A DNA stretch of 44,997 nucleotides from Citrobacter werkmanii NBRC 105721. GTDB lineage: Bacteria > Pseudomonadota > Gammaproteobacteria > Enterobacterales > Enterobacteriaceae. A model generated the notes under the pieces. It did not search any database and had not been told where the DNA came from. It saw only the letters and a program-made list of their open reading frames with translations. Positions 15,102-23,317 of this stretch are shown here, in pieces; positions within the stretch are counted from its first letter, which is position 1, and the number at the start of each line of letters is the position of its first letter. The position numbers and the translations under genes were made by a program. The stretch lies in contig BBMW01000021.1 of the NCBI GenBank assembly GCA_000759755.1, positions 1 to 44,997 on the forward strand, read 5' to 3'.

Positions 15102-15962
15102 TCAGTCGGACACGCTGTTGGGATCACAGCGCTCGCGTTGCAGCTGCCGCCAGTATTCAGCAACGTCGCAGACTACTCCCGCCGTCATAACCGCGTCTGC
15201 AAGGGCAGAATGAGCCAGGCCATTCCAGCTCAGACCCGCCTGGCTGGCAGCACTGGCCAGCGATATCGTTCCGTAACGGTTGGTGGCGCCGTAATACCGC
15301 GCAGAGAGTCGCATGGCGCAGTACACCTTCAGCGCATTCAGCCAGTCAGCCTGGTCGCTATGCGCAGCCGCCGTCTGCTTCAGAATGCGCATGTCAAAAT
15401 CCATGTTAAATATGACCAGCGGTCGGGACCCGATGTGCTGCCGCAGCTGCGTCGCAATATCAGGCCAGGACGGCGCATCAGCAAGTTCCGCCTCACTGAT
15501 GCCGTGTACGGCAGCCGCCCCCGGCTCGATACTGACTGTCGGTTTCAGCCGGGTATGGTAAACCGTCTCGCCCTGGGAATTCACCAGTCCGATTTCCAGT
15601 GCCTGCGCGGTATTACCCAGGCCGGTGGTTTCAGTATCGAGGAAAAGCGGGTCCTGACTCAGCCAGGAATGTGCCAGCATGGCGCTCCGGCCGCGTTCAC
15701 TTTTCATCTTCGCCTGCAGACCGAGGCGGGCACTGGCCAGCTGCTGCTTTTCGGTCTGCGGACGTTTATCCCGCATCGGGATGCAGTCCGCCAGTCGCCA
15801 GACACCGTATTTACCACCATACGGATTTTTATACATTTTCACCGGCTCTGCGCCCGGGGCTGGTTTCATCCGGAATTCATCCCGGAGCCGCCCTCTGGTG
15901 TAGCATTTATCCTCCGCCCGGGGCGCTTCATCACAGGCGTCTGAATTGTCATCATCACGCAT
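15102..15962 (-). CDS. DEDDh 3'-5' exonuclease (DnaQ/RNase T superfamily)
   Basis: The exonuclease domain (about residues 104-265 of 286) contains F-L-D-T-E-T-T-G-L (Asp109, Glu111), N-M-D-F-D (Asp188/190) and H-S-A-L-A-D (His251, Asp256), the complete DEDDh active site. An N-terminal extension of about 95 residues, rich in charged residues, is unlike DNA polymerase III epsilon and may bind a partner. The start overlaps the end of kfrA by 8 bases (ATGCGTGA), so the two are translationally coupled. A role in processing plasmid DNA or RNA intermediates is inference from this pairing. Confidence 0.85.
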   Translation of the reverse strand: MRDDDNSDACDEAPRAEDKCYTRGRLRDEFRMKPAPGAEPVKMYKNPYGGKYGVWRLADCIPMRDKRPQTEKQQLASARLGLQAKMKSERGRSAMLAHSWLSQDPLFLDTETTGLGNTAQALEIGLVNSQGETVYHTRLKPTVSIEPGAAAVHGISEAELADAPSWPDIATQLRQHIGSRPLVIFNMDFDMRILKQTAAAHSDQADWLNALKVYCAMRLSARYYGATNRYGTISLASAASQAGLSWNGLAHSALADAVMTAGVVCDVAEYWRQLQRERCDPNSVSD

Positions 15963-17070
15963 TCTGGCCTCCCGTCTGTTTGTTGCCTGAAAGCGCCGCC
16001 ATCAGTGACTGATTCTGACTCCGCAGGGCTTCAGCTTCCCCGCGCAGTGCCGCGACCGTTTCTTTTTCTCCCATCGTCTCCAGACGGGCATCATCACGCT
16101 GGTTTTCAAGCTGTGTGCAGCGATCTGTCAGACTGGCTATTTCCCTGCCCATCCGCACCAGTTGCTCCGAGGAGGCCTTTTCCTGCGATTCCAGCCTTGC
16201 TGTGAGACTGCTGACTCTGTCACGTTCAAGCGCAAGCTCACCGGCGCGTTCCTGAGCATCAGCGACGGCCTGATCGAGACGCTGCTGCAGTGTCTCGCGG
16301 GTGGCCTGATGCTGCTGACGCTCTGAGACCAGTGCATTTTCCTGCGACTCCAGGCGGGTAAGGAGAGTGTTGACTTTATCGCGTTCTGACTTCAGTTCTT
16401 CTGTGCGCGCATCAGCTTCGGCAGAAATTTGCTCCAGTCGTTTCTGCAGGTCTTCCCGCGTGGCTTTGTGTTGTGCCTGCTCCTTGCTCAGTGCATCCTG
16501 CAGGGTTGTCTTCTGCTCCTGGTGACGTTCCTCGCGCAGCCGGGCATTCTCTTCAGCGGCCGCAAGACGTTCTTTAAGCTGGGCCATCTCCACGTCCTGT
16601 TGCTGACGCATTGAGCGCTCTGATTCCAGTGCCTGCGTCAGTCGCTCATTTTCGTCCTGCAGCTCATCCAGTTTTTCTTCCAGGTCGTCAACCGTAAGCG
16701 CGGCGTCGGCCAGCTCCCGTTCAGCCTGCGCAGTCTGCTCGCCGGCAGCCCGCGTGACTTCCGCAACCCGGCGTTCTGCTGCCCGGACCGCCTTGTCATT
16801 AAGCTCAGTGGCCAGCTGGGAGATGCGATCGGCCAGAGCGGTGGAGACAGCCTTCACCTCTTCAGCCACTTCCACGGGCAGTTCAGCAACTGGTTCTGCC
16901 ACGGCAGTGCTCTGAGACGCCAGATAATCGTCCCATATCTGACGCAGACGTCCTGGATTGCCCCCGCCAGTGCGGCTGCGCAGCGCAAACCCGGTGATAT
17001 TCCGTCCTTCCGCCTGCAGGGCCAGGCCTGCTTCAATGATCTGTTCTGGTTCGTATGTTGCCGGTCGCAT
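15955..17070 (-). CDS. kfrA: KfrA-like DNA-binding coiled-coil protein
   Basis: KfrA proteins of IncP and related plasmids bind their own promoter through an N-terminal helical domain and carry a long alpha-helical tail; they aid plasmid stability. Here residues 1-60 form the DNA-binding part (R-S-R-T-G-G-G-N-P-G-R-L-R-Q-I-W) and about residues 80-355 are an almost unbroken Glu/Gln/Arg/Ala-rich coiled coil. The coiled coil contains an internal duplication of roughly 48 residues (two blocks ending R-L-E-S-Q-E-N and R-L-E-S-Q-E-K). The gene is followed by the overlapping exonuclease gene and preceded by an AT-rich repeat tract that is a likely operator. Confidence 0.85.
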   Translation of the reverse strand: MRPATYEPEQIIEAGLALQAEGRNITGFALRSRTGGGNPGRLRQIWDDYLASQSTAVAEPVAELPVEVAEEVKAVSTALADRISQLATELNDKAVRAAERRVAEVTRAAGEQTAQAERELADAALTVDDLEEKLDELQDENERLTQALESERSMRQQQDVEMAQLKERLAAAEENARLREERHQEQKTTLQDALSKEQAQHKATREDLQKRLEQISAEADARTEELKSERDKVNTLLTRLESQENALVSERQQHQATRETLQQRLDQAVADAQERAGELALERDRVSSLTARLESQEKASSEQLVRMGREIASLTDRCTQLENQRDDARLETMGEKETVAALRGEAEALRSQNQSLMAALSGNKQTGGQNA

Positions 17071-17100
17071 CAGCCAGCCTCCGCAAAGTGGGTGTGTTCA

Positions 17101-17155
17101 TATTATATACTAACAAACTAACTAATAAACAAACAAATAAACAAATTAATTAAGT
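17101..17155 (-). promoter_or_regulatory. AT-rich repeat operator upstream of kfrA
   Basis: Just upstream of the kfrA start, 17111-17152 consists of near-tandem words of the AAATAAAC / AACAAACT type with a period of roughly 8 bases. KfrA of IncP plasmids autoregulates from repeats at this position, so this is the probable binding site and promoter. Confidence 0.5.
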
Positions 17156-17399
17156 GACACCGTAACGTAAAAAATATGCACATCAAGGTGCCAGGGGCTG
17201 TGCAGGATTTGGGCTGTCAGAGAGAGTGATCATGAATGAGGTGGGTTCAGGTGCTGATGCAGGGGGGGGGAAAATCAAGTCAGTATGATTTTACTCATAT
17301 CTAAAAATATAATATTCAGTATGATATTTTCAATATGGCATAAATACACATCTCATATGATTATACGAGTTGTTGTATATAAGTATATGGAGCTTACAG
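17156..17399. other. Control region of the three-gene operon, with a G9 tract and direct repeats
   Basis: The decamer TCAGTATGAT occurs at 17280 and 17315, 35 bases apart. A run of nine G (17262-17270) lies just upstream. AT-rich sequence and GGAG (17388-17391) lead to the ATG at 17400. The repeats are candidate operators, and the G9 tract could be slippage-prone. Confidence 0.4.
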
Positions 17400-17663
17400 A
17401 TGGATGATGAGCAGACATTTTCCCTCGGCTATGCGCAGATGACCGCCATAACCGAACAGTATATTCGAGAATGTATCCAGAACGCTGGCAATGCTGGCAG
17501 CAGGGAGGAAGCGATAACAGAAACAGACTGGGCCAGGGCCAGTCTCGATCACTGGCATCTGCTTGCCAGAGCCTGCGGGGCACCAGAAAGTACCGTCGCA
17601 GATGATCGCCAGCGCCTGACAGACCTTATCTGGTGTTATCCTTCAGAAGAAGAACAAAGATGA
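17400..17663 (+). CDS. Hypothetical protein (87 aa), first gene of a three-gene operon
   Basis: The start at 17400 has GGAG 8 bases upstream, so a longer frame from a TTG is rejected. The product is 87 residues, acidic, helical, with no membrane segment. Its stop overlaps the next start (ATGA), a sign of translational coupling. No family is recognised; placement among plasmid-maintenance genes suggests a backbone function. Confidence 0.6.
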   Translation: MDDEQTFSLGYAQMTAITEQYIRECIQNAGNAGSREEAITETDWARASLDHWHLLARACGAPESTVADDRQRLTDLIWCYPSEEEQR

Positions 17664-18640
17664 CAGCCAAAAAAATTCGTCGACCATCGCCATTACAACG
17701 GCGGGTCCTCATTGTGCTGGCCGCCCTCGATGCGAAAAATCCGGGACCGGTTCCCACGCGAAATATTGAGCGTGTGCTGGAGCTGAGCGGAGATGCACCT
17801 GTCTACGGGCCAAACCTGCGTGCCTCCTGCCGTCGCATGGAGGCTGCTGGCTGGCTGCGCACGTTACGTGCACCGAATCTGCAGCTGGCCGTTGAGCTGA
17901 CATCTGCTGGCCGCGAGGTGGCCACTCCGCTGCTGATTTCTGAGCAGGAACGCCAACAGGCAGAACAGCGATCGGCTGCGGTGATGGTTCTGCCTCTGGT
18001 CCGGAAAGAGTCGTCAGTTGACATCAACACCGGGGCTGGCGACCTTCCTGTGCAGCTGGACAACGTCTGGTATATGTCGTGTCGGGGGGATTACGTGATC
18101 CGCCTTGACGGTACTACCTGCCTGCAGTTGTGGAATTCAGCAGGACACCTGAAACGACTGTCAGGCGATCCCCTGCAGGTGGCCATCTGGCTACAGGCCT
18201 GCCACGCTGCGGGCATCGACATCAGGATGCAAATTAATCAGAGCACCACACCAGATGAAGGCATGGTTGTCGATATCACTCCGGTCGACCAGACAGACAT
18301 CTGGTACCGTCAGCTGGAGGCGTCACTACTGGCAATGGGGATTTCCGGGCTGACAGACAATATACGTCAGTCTGTTGTGATGCCAGGAGAAACGACAGGC
18401 TGTCTGTCCCCACCGGAACGGCTGCTGCATGAGCTACGGGAAAGCCCGGAGGCGTTTCCTCTCTCAGCTTCCTCATATCAAGATGATACCTCTGCCGCGC
18501 TGGCTGACCTGCTGTCACGCTCGGGATTCACCGACGCTCAGACGAATGAGTTGCAGCTGCACCGCATACGCTGGCAACTAATGGACGAGGAAGAGTTCGA
18601 ACGCAGGTTAAACAGTTCACAGGACAACCGGGAGGAATGA
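17660..18640 (+). CDS. Hypothetical protein with possible winged-helix N-terminus (326 aa)
   Basis: The ATG at 17660 overlaps the upstream stop. The first 90 residues resemble a winged helix: basic start, L-Q-R-R-V-L-I-V-L-A-A-L-D, then a helix-turn-helix-like L-R-A-S-C-R-R-M-E-A-A-G-W-L-R-T-L. The rest is not recognised and has an acidic C-terminus. It is the middle gene of a tightly spaced operon, and the next gene starts 1 base after its stop. It may be a regulator, but this rests on a weak fold impression. Confidence 0.6.
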   Translation: MTAKKIRRPSPLQRRVLIVLAALDAKNPGPVPTRNIERVLELSGDAPVYGPNLRASCRRMEAAGWLRTLRAPNLQLAVELTSAGREVATPLLISEQERQQAEQRSAAVMVLPLVRKESSVDINTGAGDLPVQLDNVWYMSCRGDYVIRLDGTTCLQLWNSAGHLKRLSGDPLQVAIWLQACHAAGIDIRMQINQSTTPDEGMVVDITPVDQTDIWYRQLEASLLAMGISGLTDNIRQSVVMPGETTGCLSPPERLLHELRESPEAFPLSASSYQDDTSAALADLLSRSGFTDAQTNELQLHRIRWQLMDEEEFERRLNSSQDNREE

Positions 18641-18641
18641 T

Positions 18642-19169
18642 ATGCCTTACTACAATGGACGCTGGCATCTCTATGACGAAAGGGAACGCCGGGAATACGG
18701 TGAACGAAAACGACAGGAACGAAGCCAGGACTGGCATGCTCGCTGGATCAGCAAACAGGGGCTGAAGAACAGACTCTGGACAGATAAGGCAATAGGATCG
18801 TTCCTGAGTAAGCCTAAAAAAGCTGGCAAGATCATGGCATGGCCCCGAACTGAAGTCCTGATGGCAGAGAAAACCCCGGAGTTTATGACATGGATGGAAA
18901 AACGACGGGAATGGCTGGATGCGCGCTGCAGGCTTCCGGATATAGCCTACGCCACTTACGGACTGGTAGTCATCGGCTGGGACATTGCCTCCCCTGACAA
19001 GCCAGTACGTTTTCAGGAACTGGTCTGGAATGAAGACCGGCAGGAGCTGGTTGACTTACCCCATAAGTGGGCTGATTCCCCTTACACGGGAGCGGAATTT
19101 GATGGCTGGAGTCCTGATGAAGTGGCCTGCGCTATTTGTGAATGGTTTATCCGCAGAAAACCGGGCTGA
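18642..19169 (+). CDS. Hypothetical protein (175 aa), third gene of the operon
   Basis: GGAGGA at 18631-18636 serves the ATG at 18642. The 175-residue protein has a highly charged N-terminus (many Arg/Glu/Lys over about 65 residues), which could bind nucleic acid, and a Trp-rich C-terminal half. No domain is recognised. Tight spacing links it to the two preceding genes. Confidence 0.6.
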   Translation: MPYYNGRWHLYDERERREYGERKRQERSQDWHARWISKQGLKNRLWTDKAIGSFLSKPKKAGKIMAWPRTEVLMAEKTPEFMTWMEKRREWLDARCRLPDIAYATYGLVVIGWDIASPDKPVRFQELVWNEDRQELVDLPHKWADSPYTGAEFDGWSPDEVACAICEWFIRRKPG

Positions 19170-19213
19170 GCTGTTAACAAGTGTCCGTAGCTTCTTAATG
19201 CGGTTTTCTTTTC

Positions 19214-19591
19214 TCAATTTTCCGTCGTATGCTGATGCAGCAGTGAGAGGGGAACCCATCCGCTTTGCCCGTCAGAAAGACGTTCACACCACATCCACCC
19301 ATTCAGTGATTTCAGGCCAACCAGCTCATCACCTTTCTTTACCTCCAGTTCCCGGGCGGTGTAATCCTCCAGTGCAAGGCCCCGGTAAGTTCCCTCATCT
19401 CTGGTGAGAATCTGTCCGGGAACCCAGCCACCGGTATGGCCAGGTATGGTGCAGTAAAACCAGTTATCCCACTCTTCCACCCCCTCGTACTTCTCGTGAA
19501 TAATTAGACTGGTACCACGGGTAAAAGATATAGGGTCAGGATATTCGCTGAGATGGGAGTCTCTGGCAGTAAACCGCAATGGTGCTGTCAT
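19214..19591 (-). CDS. SH3-like domain protein (125 aa)
   Basis: The start at 19589-19591 has GAAGG 6-7 bases upstream; the frame stays open further but passes through a terminator-like hairpin. Two SH3-like repeats are visible: one ending W-F-Y-C-T-I-P-G-H-T-G-G-W-V-P and one with K-K-G-D-E-L-V-G-L followed by W-M-W-C-E-R and G-Q-S-G-W-V-P-L-S. Bacterial proteins of this kind bind peptides or cell-wall elements. There is no signal peptide, so a cytoplasmic role is likely. It is convergent with the three-gene operon. Confidence 0.7.
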   Translation of the reverse strand: MTAPLRFTARDSHLSEYPDPISFTRGTSLIIHEKYEGVEEWDNWFYCTIPGHTGGWVPGQILTRDEGTYRGLALEDYTARELEVKKGDELVGLKSLNGWMWCERLSDGQSGWVPLSLLHQHTTEN

Positions 19592-19628
19592 GTATACCTT
19601 CTGTTCACAAGTGAGTCTGATGATATAA

Positions 19629-19660
19629 AAATGCCTCGCGGCTCGGAACACGAGGCATTT
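19629..19660 (-). terminator. Hairpin with T run on the minus strand
   Basis: AAATGCCTCG and CGAGGCATTT form the stem, and TTTT follows on the minus strand. It would end leftward transcription coming from the 19.7-20.2 kb region, ahead of the SH3-like gene. Confidence 0.6.
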
Positions 19661-20234
19661 AGTTATGGAAGGCGTCAATCATGATAATCGTTCACTTCTA
19701 TTGATAATATTCTTCTCCTTCTGGTCTGGGGTCGAACTTATCCTTCTCTTTACGGAAGGTTTTACATACGCAGAAATATCAACGGTGCGCTTTTCAGTGC
19801 TTCTTGCAGTTCCTGTCCAAAGAACATTTTATAGCTGTACAGAGTCTTTGTTAGAACAACGTGTAAACGTGTTTGTTAACTACTGACTCCTGTTTTTTTC
19901 CTTGCTCATTCAAGAAATAATAAATTCAGGATAAGAGCAAATAATCCAGTCACTATAAAAATAACGTTTAACTTTTTATTTTCTATGACAAATATCACAG
20001 TTCTATAAAGTCATCACAGCGACACTCGCATCGTCAGAAACAGAACATAAGCAATACTTAATAATTAAGCGTAACGTTCACAATGCAAAGCAAACTCAGA
20101 TATATAGTATCCATCTGTATATTGGCAACAATTTAGAAAAACTCGATAAAAATATAGCAATTAAAAAAGAAATATCGAAGATTCAGATTATCGGCAATGA
20201 TTACCACTGTTAAAGTCACACTAACGAATTCGCA
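19661..20234. other. AT-rich gap with no convincing gene
   Basis: A plus-strand frame of 73 codons (19665-19886) has a hydrophobic N-terminal half but no ribosome site, and I do not call it. The remainder is AT-rich with several stop codons in all frames. It separates the plasmid backbone from the Qnr-like gene. Confidence 0.4.
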
Positions 20235-20273
20235 TAACAACATAGAGTCTGTTAAGGATGGTCTATGTTGTTA
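20235..20273. terminator. Inverted repeat at the end of the Qnr-like gene
   Basis: TAACAACATAGA and TCTATGTTGTTA (12 bp, exact) flank a 15-base loop. The right arm includes the gene's stop codon. There is no long T run, so termination is probable rather than certain. Confidence 0.5.
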
Positions 20274-20918
20274 CTCCGTTACAGTGATACCTAAAAATGC
20301 CATCAAGGAGGATGCCTGCTCGTAATCAATTTTAACGCCCTCAAGATTGGTGCGACGGATATCAAGTTCACCCGTGACAGCTCTCCTGAGATCACAGTTT
20401 GTGACATCGGCAGCACGCCAGTTGAAGCCCGAAAAATCTCCTCCGGAAAGATCTGACCCACTGAAATTAGCACCGGTCACAGTGGTCTCGTTCCAGAGGT
20501 TTTCCCAAAGTTCACACTCTTCCAGTATAACGCCTGAAAAATCAGCGTAGCTCAGGTTACTTTTGGTTATGTAAGCATTGCACAACCAGAGTCGGGGACT
20601 AATTTTTTTCATAAACCTTGCCTGACGGAAATTACATCCCATCGCGCGGCATTCCCTGATTTCAATACCGAACAGATCTGCATTCTTAAATATACTCATT
20701 GTCAGATCACAGTTCACAAAGCTGGCCTCCTTCAGAATGGCTCCACTAAAGTCGCATCCAACCTGTTTATCCGGGTGCCAGAAATGGCAATTAACAAAGT
20801 GCGTTTCTGTCAGGTCAGTTTCTGAGAAATCACAAGCGTAAAATTTCGAACCTGAAATTATCTTACCTGTAAACTGATCAAGCGTGAATTTTTGTTCAGC
20901 ATAATCCGGCATATTCAT
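20271..20918 (-). CDS. Qnr-like pentapeptide-repeat protein
   Basis: Qnr proteins fold as a right-handed beta helix that mimics DNA and shields gyrase and topoisomerase IV from quinolones. From the start at 20916-20918 (AGGTGG upstream) the product is 215 residues, the length of known Qnr proteins. It follows the QnrB/QnrD pattern throughout: C-D-F-S-E-T-D-L, V-G-C-D-F-S-G-A, F-G-I-E-I-R-E-C-R-A, the larger loop region, L-C-N-A-Y-I-T-K-S-N-L-S-Y-A, C-E-L-W-E-N, G-S-D-L-S-G-G, W-R-A-A-D, and a C-terminal helix ending L-G-I-T-V-T-E. From memory it is clearly diverged from QnrA, B, C, D and S. No SOS (LexA) box was seen upstream. Whether it gives resistance is untested. Confidence 0.8.
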   Translation of the reverse strand: MNMPDYAEQKFTLDQFTGKIISGSKFYACDFSETDLTETHFVNCHFWHPDKQVGCDFSGAILKEASFVNCDLTMSIFKNADLFGIEIRECRAMGCNFRQARFMKKISPRLWLCNAYITKSNLSYADFSGVILEECELWENLWNETTVTGANFSGSDLSGGDFSGFNWRAADVTNCDLRRAVTGELDIRRTNLEGVKIDYEQASSLMAFLGITVTE

Positions 20919-21108
20919 TAGACCACCTGTCATGTAAGAGTGACATGATGATAATTATGAATTCTTTCTGAAGTTCATAAGTTATCAAATGTCAAAAGAA
21001 ATGCGGCAGGATAGTTAATCTGATCACTTAGTCATGAAATAGAGCCGGATATAATATCCTGATAAAAATGGATTAACTTAATTTATCAATATAAGCAAGG
21101 AGAAAACT

Positions 21109-21591
21109 ATGAATTCAAACGTTTATGATTCTCTGGAAGGAGGATGCACTTGTGGTGCGGTACGTTATGTTGTGACAGCGTCTCCTTTGATTGTTCATTG
21201 TTGTCATTGCCACTGGTGTCAGCGTGAAACGGGGTCTGCATTTGTGATAAATGCGGTGATTGAAAATATGCATGTTCACCTGATAAAAGGCAAGATCACT
21301 GTTATAGATACGCCTTCTTTAAGCGGGAAAGGTCAGAAGATCGCCCGTTGCCCGAAATGTCAGATCGCATTATGGAGCCACTATTCTGGTAGCAGTAAAC
21401 TCACTTTTTTACGGGTTGGTACCCTTGATCATCCTGAACGCATGCCACCTGATATTCATATTTATACAGAAAGTAAGCAACCCTGGGTGGCATTGCCTGA
21501 AGATGCTGTTACTCGCCCTCAGTTCTATGACCCTGATACTGTTCTTTCCAGTGACAGCCTGCGCCGTTTTGCTGCTCTTGAGACTGATTGA
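21109..21591 (+). CDS. GFA-family (CENP-V-like) zinc protein
   Basis: The 160-residue protein has the GFA/Mss4-like cysteine pattern: G-G-C-T-C-G-A-V-R-Y (Cys13, Cys15), C-C-H-C-H-W-C-Q-R-E-T-G-S (Cys31-37) and C-P-K-C (81-84). Family members are named for glutathione-dependent formaldehyde-activating enzyme, but most have unknown substrates. AAGGAG lies 8-9 bases before the ATG. The gene stands between the Qnr-like gene and the replication origin, with AT-rich flanks like a carried-in cargo gene. Confidence 0.85.
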   Translation: MNSNVYDSLEGGCTCGAVRYVVTASPLIVHCCHCHWCQRETGSAFVINAVIENMHVHLIKGKITVIDTPSLSGKGQKIARCPKCQIALWSHYSGSSKLTFLRVGTLDHPERMPPDIHIYTESKQPWVALPEDAVTRPQFYDPDTVLSSDSLRRFAALETD

Positions 21592-22129
21592 CTGCTCCCC
21601 GCCCGATTGGGCGAGGTCTCCAGGGGGAAATTTGATGATGGACAGCGTTTACAGCGCAGAAATGGTATGGAGTTAGTGCTCGCCGCAGCCTCACGTCCCG
21701 AGCGTAGCGAGTTAGTGAGCGAGGAAGCGCAATGGCTTAACACTTTCATGTCACACTGCACGCTCCAGTGCTACAGAGGGCAACCTGACTATTTTATTAC
21801 CGTTATCCACAGGCCAGATCTAATTATTTGGATCTAATGAGGATCTTATAGAGGATCTAAATACGGAACTGAACGGATCTAAACGGATCTAGCTACTGTT
21901 TTTACGTTTTAAATCAATAAATTAGGAGAATAAAAGTTCCTGCTATCATGTGAGAAGTTCTTTCTAACATGCAAAAGGTTCCTGCCGTTATGTAAAAAGT
22001 TCTCACTCACATGCGAAAGGTGCTTGCTATCATGCTCTAAGGTTCCTACTATCATGCAGTGAAAGTTCCTGCTTGCATGCTTTTCTCTCTGGAAGAGTGC
22101 ACAACTTACTGGATGTGGATAAATTAAAA
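21592..22129. other. Origin region of the iteron replicon
   Basis: This region holds a DnaA box TTATCCACA (21803-21811), six GATC (Dam) sites within 73 bases (21817-21889) followed by an AT-rich stretch, then seven iterons (21935-22079) before repA. This is the standard layout of an iteron-controlled origin. A segment at about 21680-21730 (GAGCG-AGCGAG-GTGAGCGAGGAAGCG words) resembles the sequence flanking ColE1-type origins. Confidence 0.75.
21935..22079 (+). repeat. Seven direct iterons upstream of repA
   Basis: Copies of a 16-base word near AGTTCCTGCTATCATG start at 21935, 21956, 21977, 21998, 22019, 22041 and 22064, spaced 21-23 bases, about two helical turns. They are the probable RepA binding sites for replication initiation and copy control. 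Confidence 0.9.
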
Positions 22130-23065
22130 ATGTCTAATTATGACAGCGACTTAAATCTACATATTGAGAAAATTAATCAGTCTTCTGGTGATATTGAGCA
22201 CATCATATCCTCCTCTACAAAGAGTATTCAGCCTCTGTCTCTTCTCCGGTTGAGTGTGTTTACTCCTGTACAGGCCGTTGAAAAAGGAAAAGTGCAAGGA
22301 AGTGATCCACGGACGCCTATCGATGCTATCAACGACTTTAGACAGTTAGAGATCGTCGAGCGAGAAGGTTATACCTCTGCCGTTATTACTGGTCCTAAGC
22401 TGGACCTTGATACGGACTTTAAAGTCTGGGTGGGTGTCGTTTCGGCTTTCACTCACTATCCTTCTGTTAATGGCGTGATAACTATGAGTTTTGCAGAACT
22501 GGCAAGGTTCTGTGATATAGACTCGCGTCAGGTAAATAAGCGGTTGAAGGAACGTCTTTCTCGTTCTATCTCAAAGCTAAGTTCAACGTCTATCCGGTTT
22601 ACCAAACAAACCCCTGAAGGTGATGCGATCGCAACGACTCACCTGATAGGTTCGTCTATTGCGGACCCTGAAACAAACACCGTAAAGCTGGCTTTTGATA
22701 ATCTGCTCTCTGACTTCTATAAGCTTGATATCAAAAGGATTTTGAAGTTAAAGGTACTTAACAGCTTAAAACGTAATGAAGTTGCAAAAGCGATTTACAC
22801 TTTCCTCGAAGGATTGCCGAACAAACCCGGGGAGATACAAATCGTTTCTGCCTCAAGATTAATGGTACGTCTTGACCTCAAATCAGAGCAGAAAAAGCAG
22901 ATTTTCATAATACGTAAAGCTCTTAAGACACTGACAGAGATAGGTTATTTGACCTACGAAGAAAAGTTTAAGCGTGTTAACGGTAAAAGAGAATTCTATT
23001 TCCACATCCTTAAGCGCGACCCGGATCTCGGTGAACCAGTCAGAAGGTCCTTGCCATCTGAATGA
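22130..23065 (+). CDS. repA: RepA replication initiator, RepFIB/RepHI1-like (Rep_3 family)
   Basis: RepA binds the iterons and opens the origin for theta replication. The product is 311 residues from the ATG at 22130; an upstream TTG at 22073 lies inside the last iteron and is less likely. It follows RepFIB-type initiators: I-Q-P-L-S-L-L-R-L-S-V-F near the start, I-T-G-P-K-L-D-L-D-T-D-F-K-V-W-V-G-V, then a double winged-helix pattern ending I-G-Y-L-T-Y-E-E. Flanking direct iterons upstream and inverted iterons downstream reproduce the RepFIB/RepHI1 layout. The exact incompatibility group cannot be given without comparison. Confidence 0.9.
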   Translation: MSNYDSDLNLHIEKINQSSGDIEHIISSSTKSIQPLSLLRLSVFTPVQAVEKGKVQGSDPRTPIDAINDFRQLEIVEREGYTSAVITGPKLDLDTDFKVWVGVVSAFTHYPSVNGVITMSFAELARFCDIDSRQVNKRLKERLSRSISKLSSTSIRFTKQTPEGDAIATTHLIGSSIADPETNTVKLAFDNLLSDFYKLDIKRILKLKVLNSLKRNEVAKAIYTFLEGLPNKPGEIQIVSASRLMVRLDLKSEQKKQIFIIRKALKTLTEIGYLTYEEKFKRVNGKREFYFHILKRDPDLGEPVRRSLPSE

Positions 23066-23317
23066 AAAGTTCCTGCTAACATGCACTGTGACATGTTAGC
23101 AGGAACCTTTTAGCTGCACAGAGAACGCTATCATATTCATAGACTGCTGCTACCCCATCTTCCACGCTCTCCGGATCACCAAAGGCAGAAAAAAAAGTGC
23201 TTTCACAGCCTTAATTTTACCTACTCACATACCAGCAGGAACTTTTATCAGGTCGTTTTTGATGAGAACTGCATTACAGTAAGAACTTTTTTATAGAGCA
23301 TCACAGCAGGAACTTTT
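23066..23317. repeat. Iterons downstream of repA, mostly inverted
   Basis: One forward copy (23066-23083) is followed by four reverse copies at 23092-23110, 23228-23246, 23272-23290 and 23299-23317, matching the reverse complement of the upstream iteron word. The first two form an almost perfect palindrome just after the repA stop. Such downstream iterons control copy number and incompatibility in RepFIB-like replicons. Confidence 0.85.

Noticed and set aside
19665-19886. 73-codon plus-strand frame with hydrophobic start
   Set aside because: No ribosome site, AT-rich context, no recognisable family; kept only as a remark on the gap.
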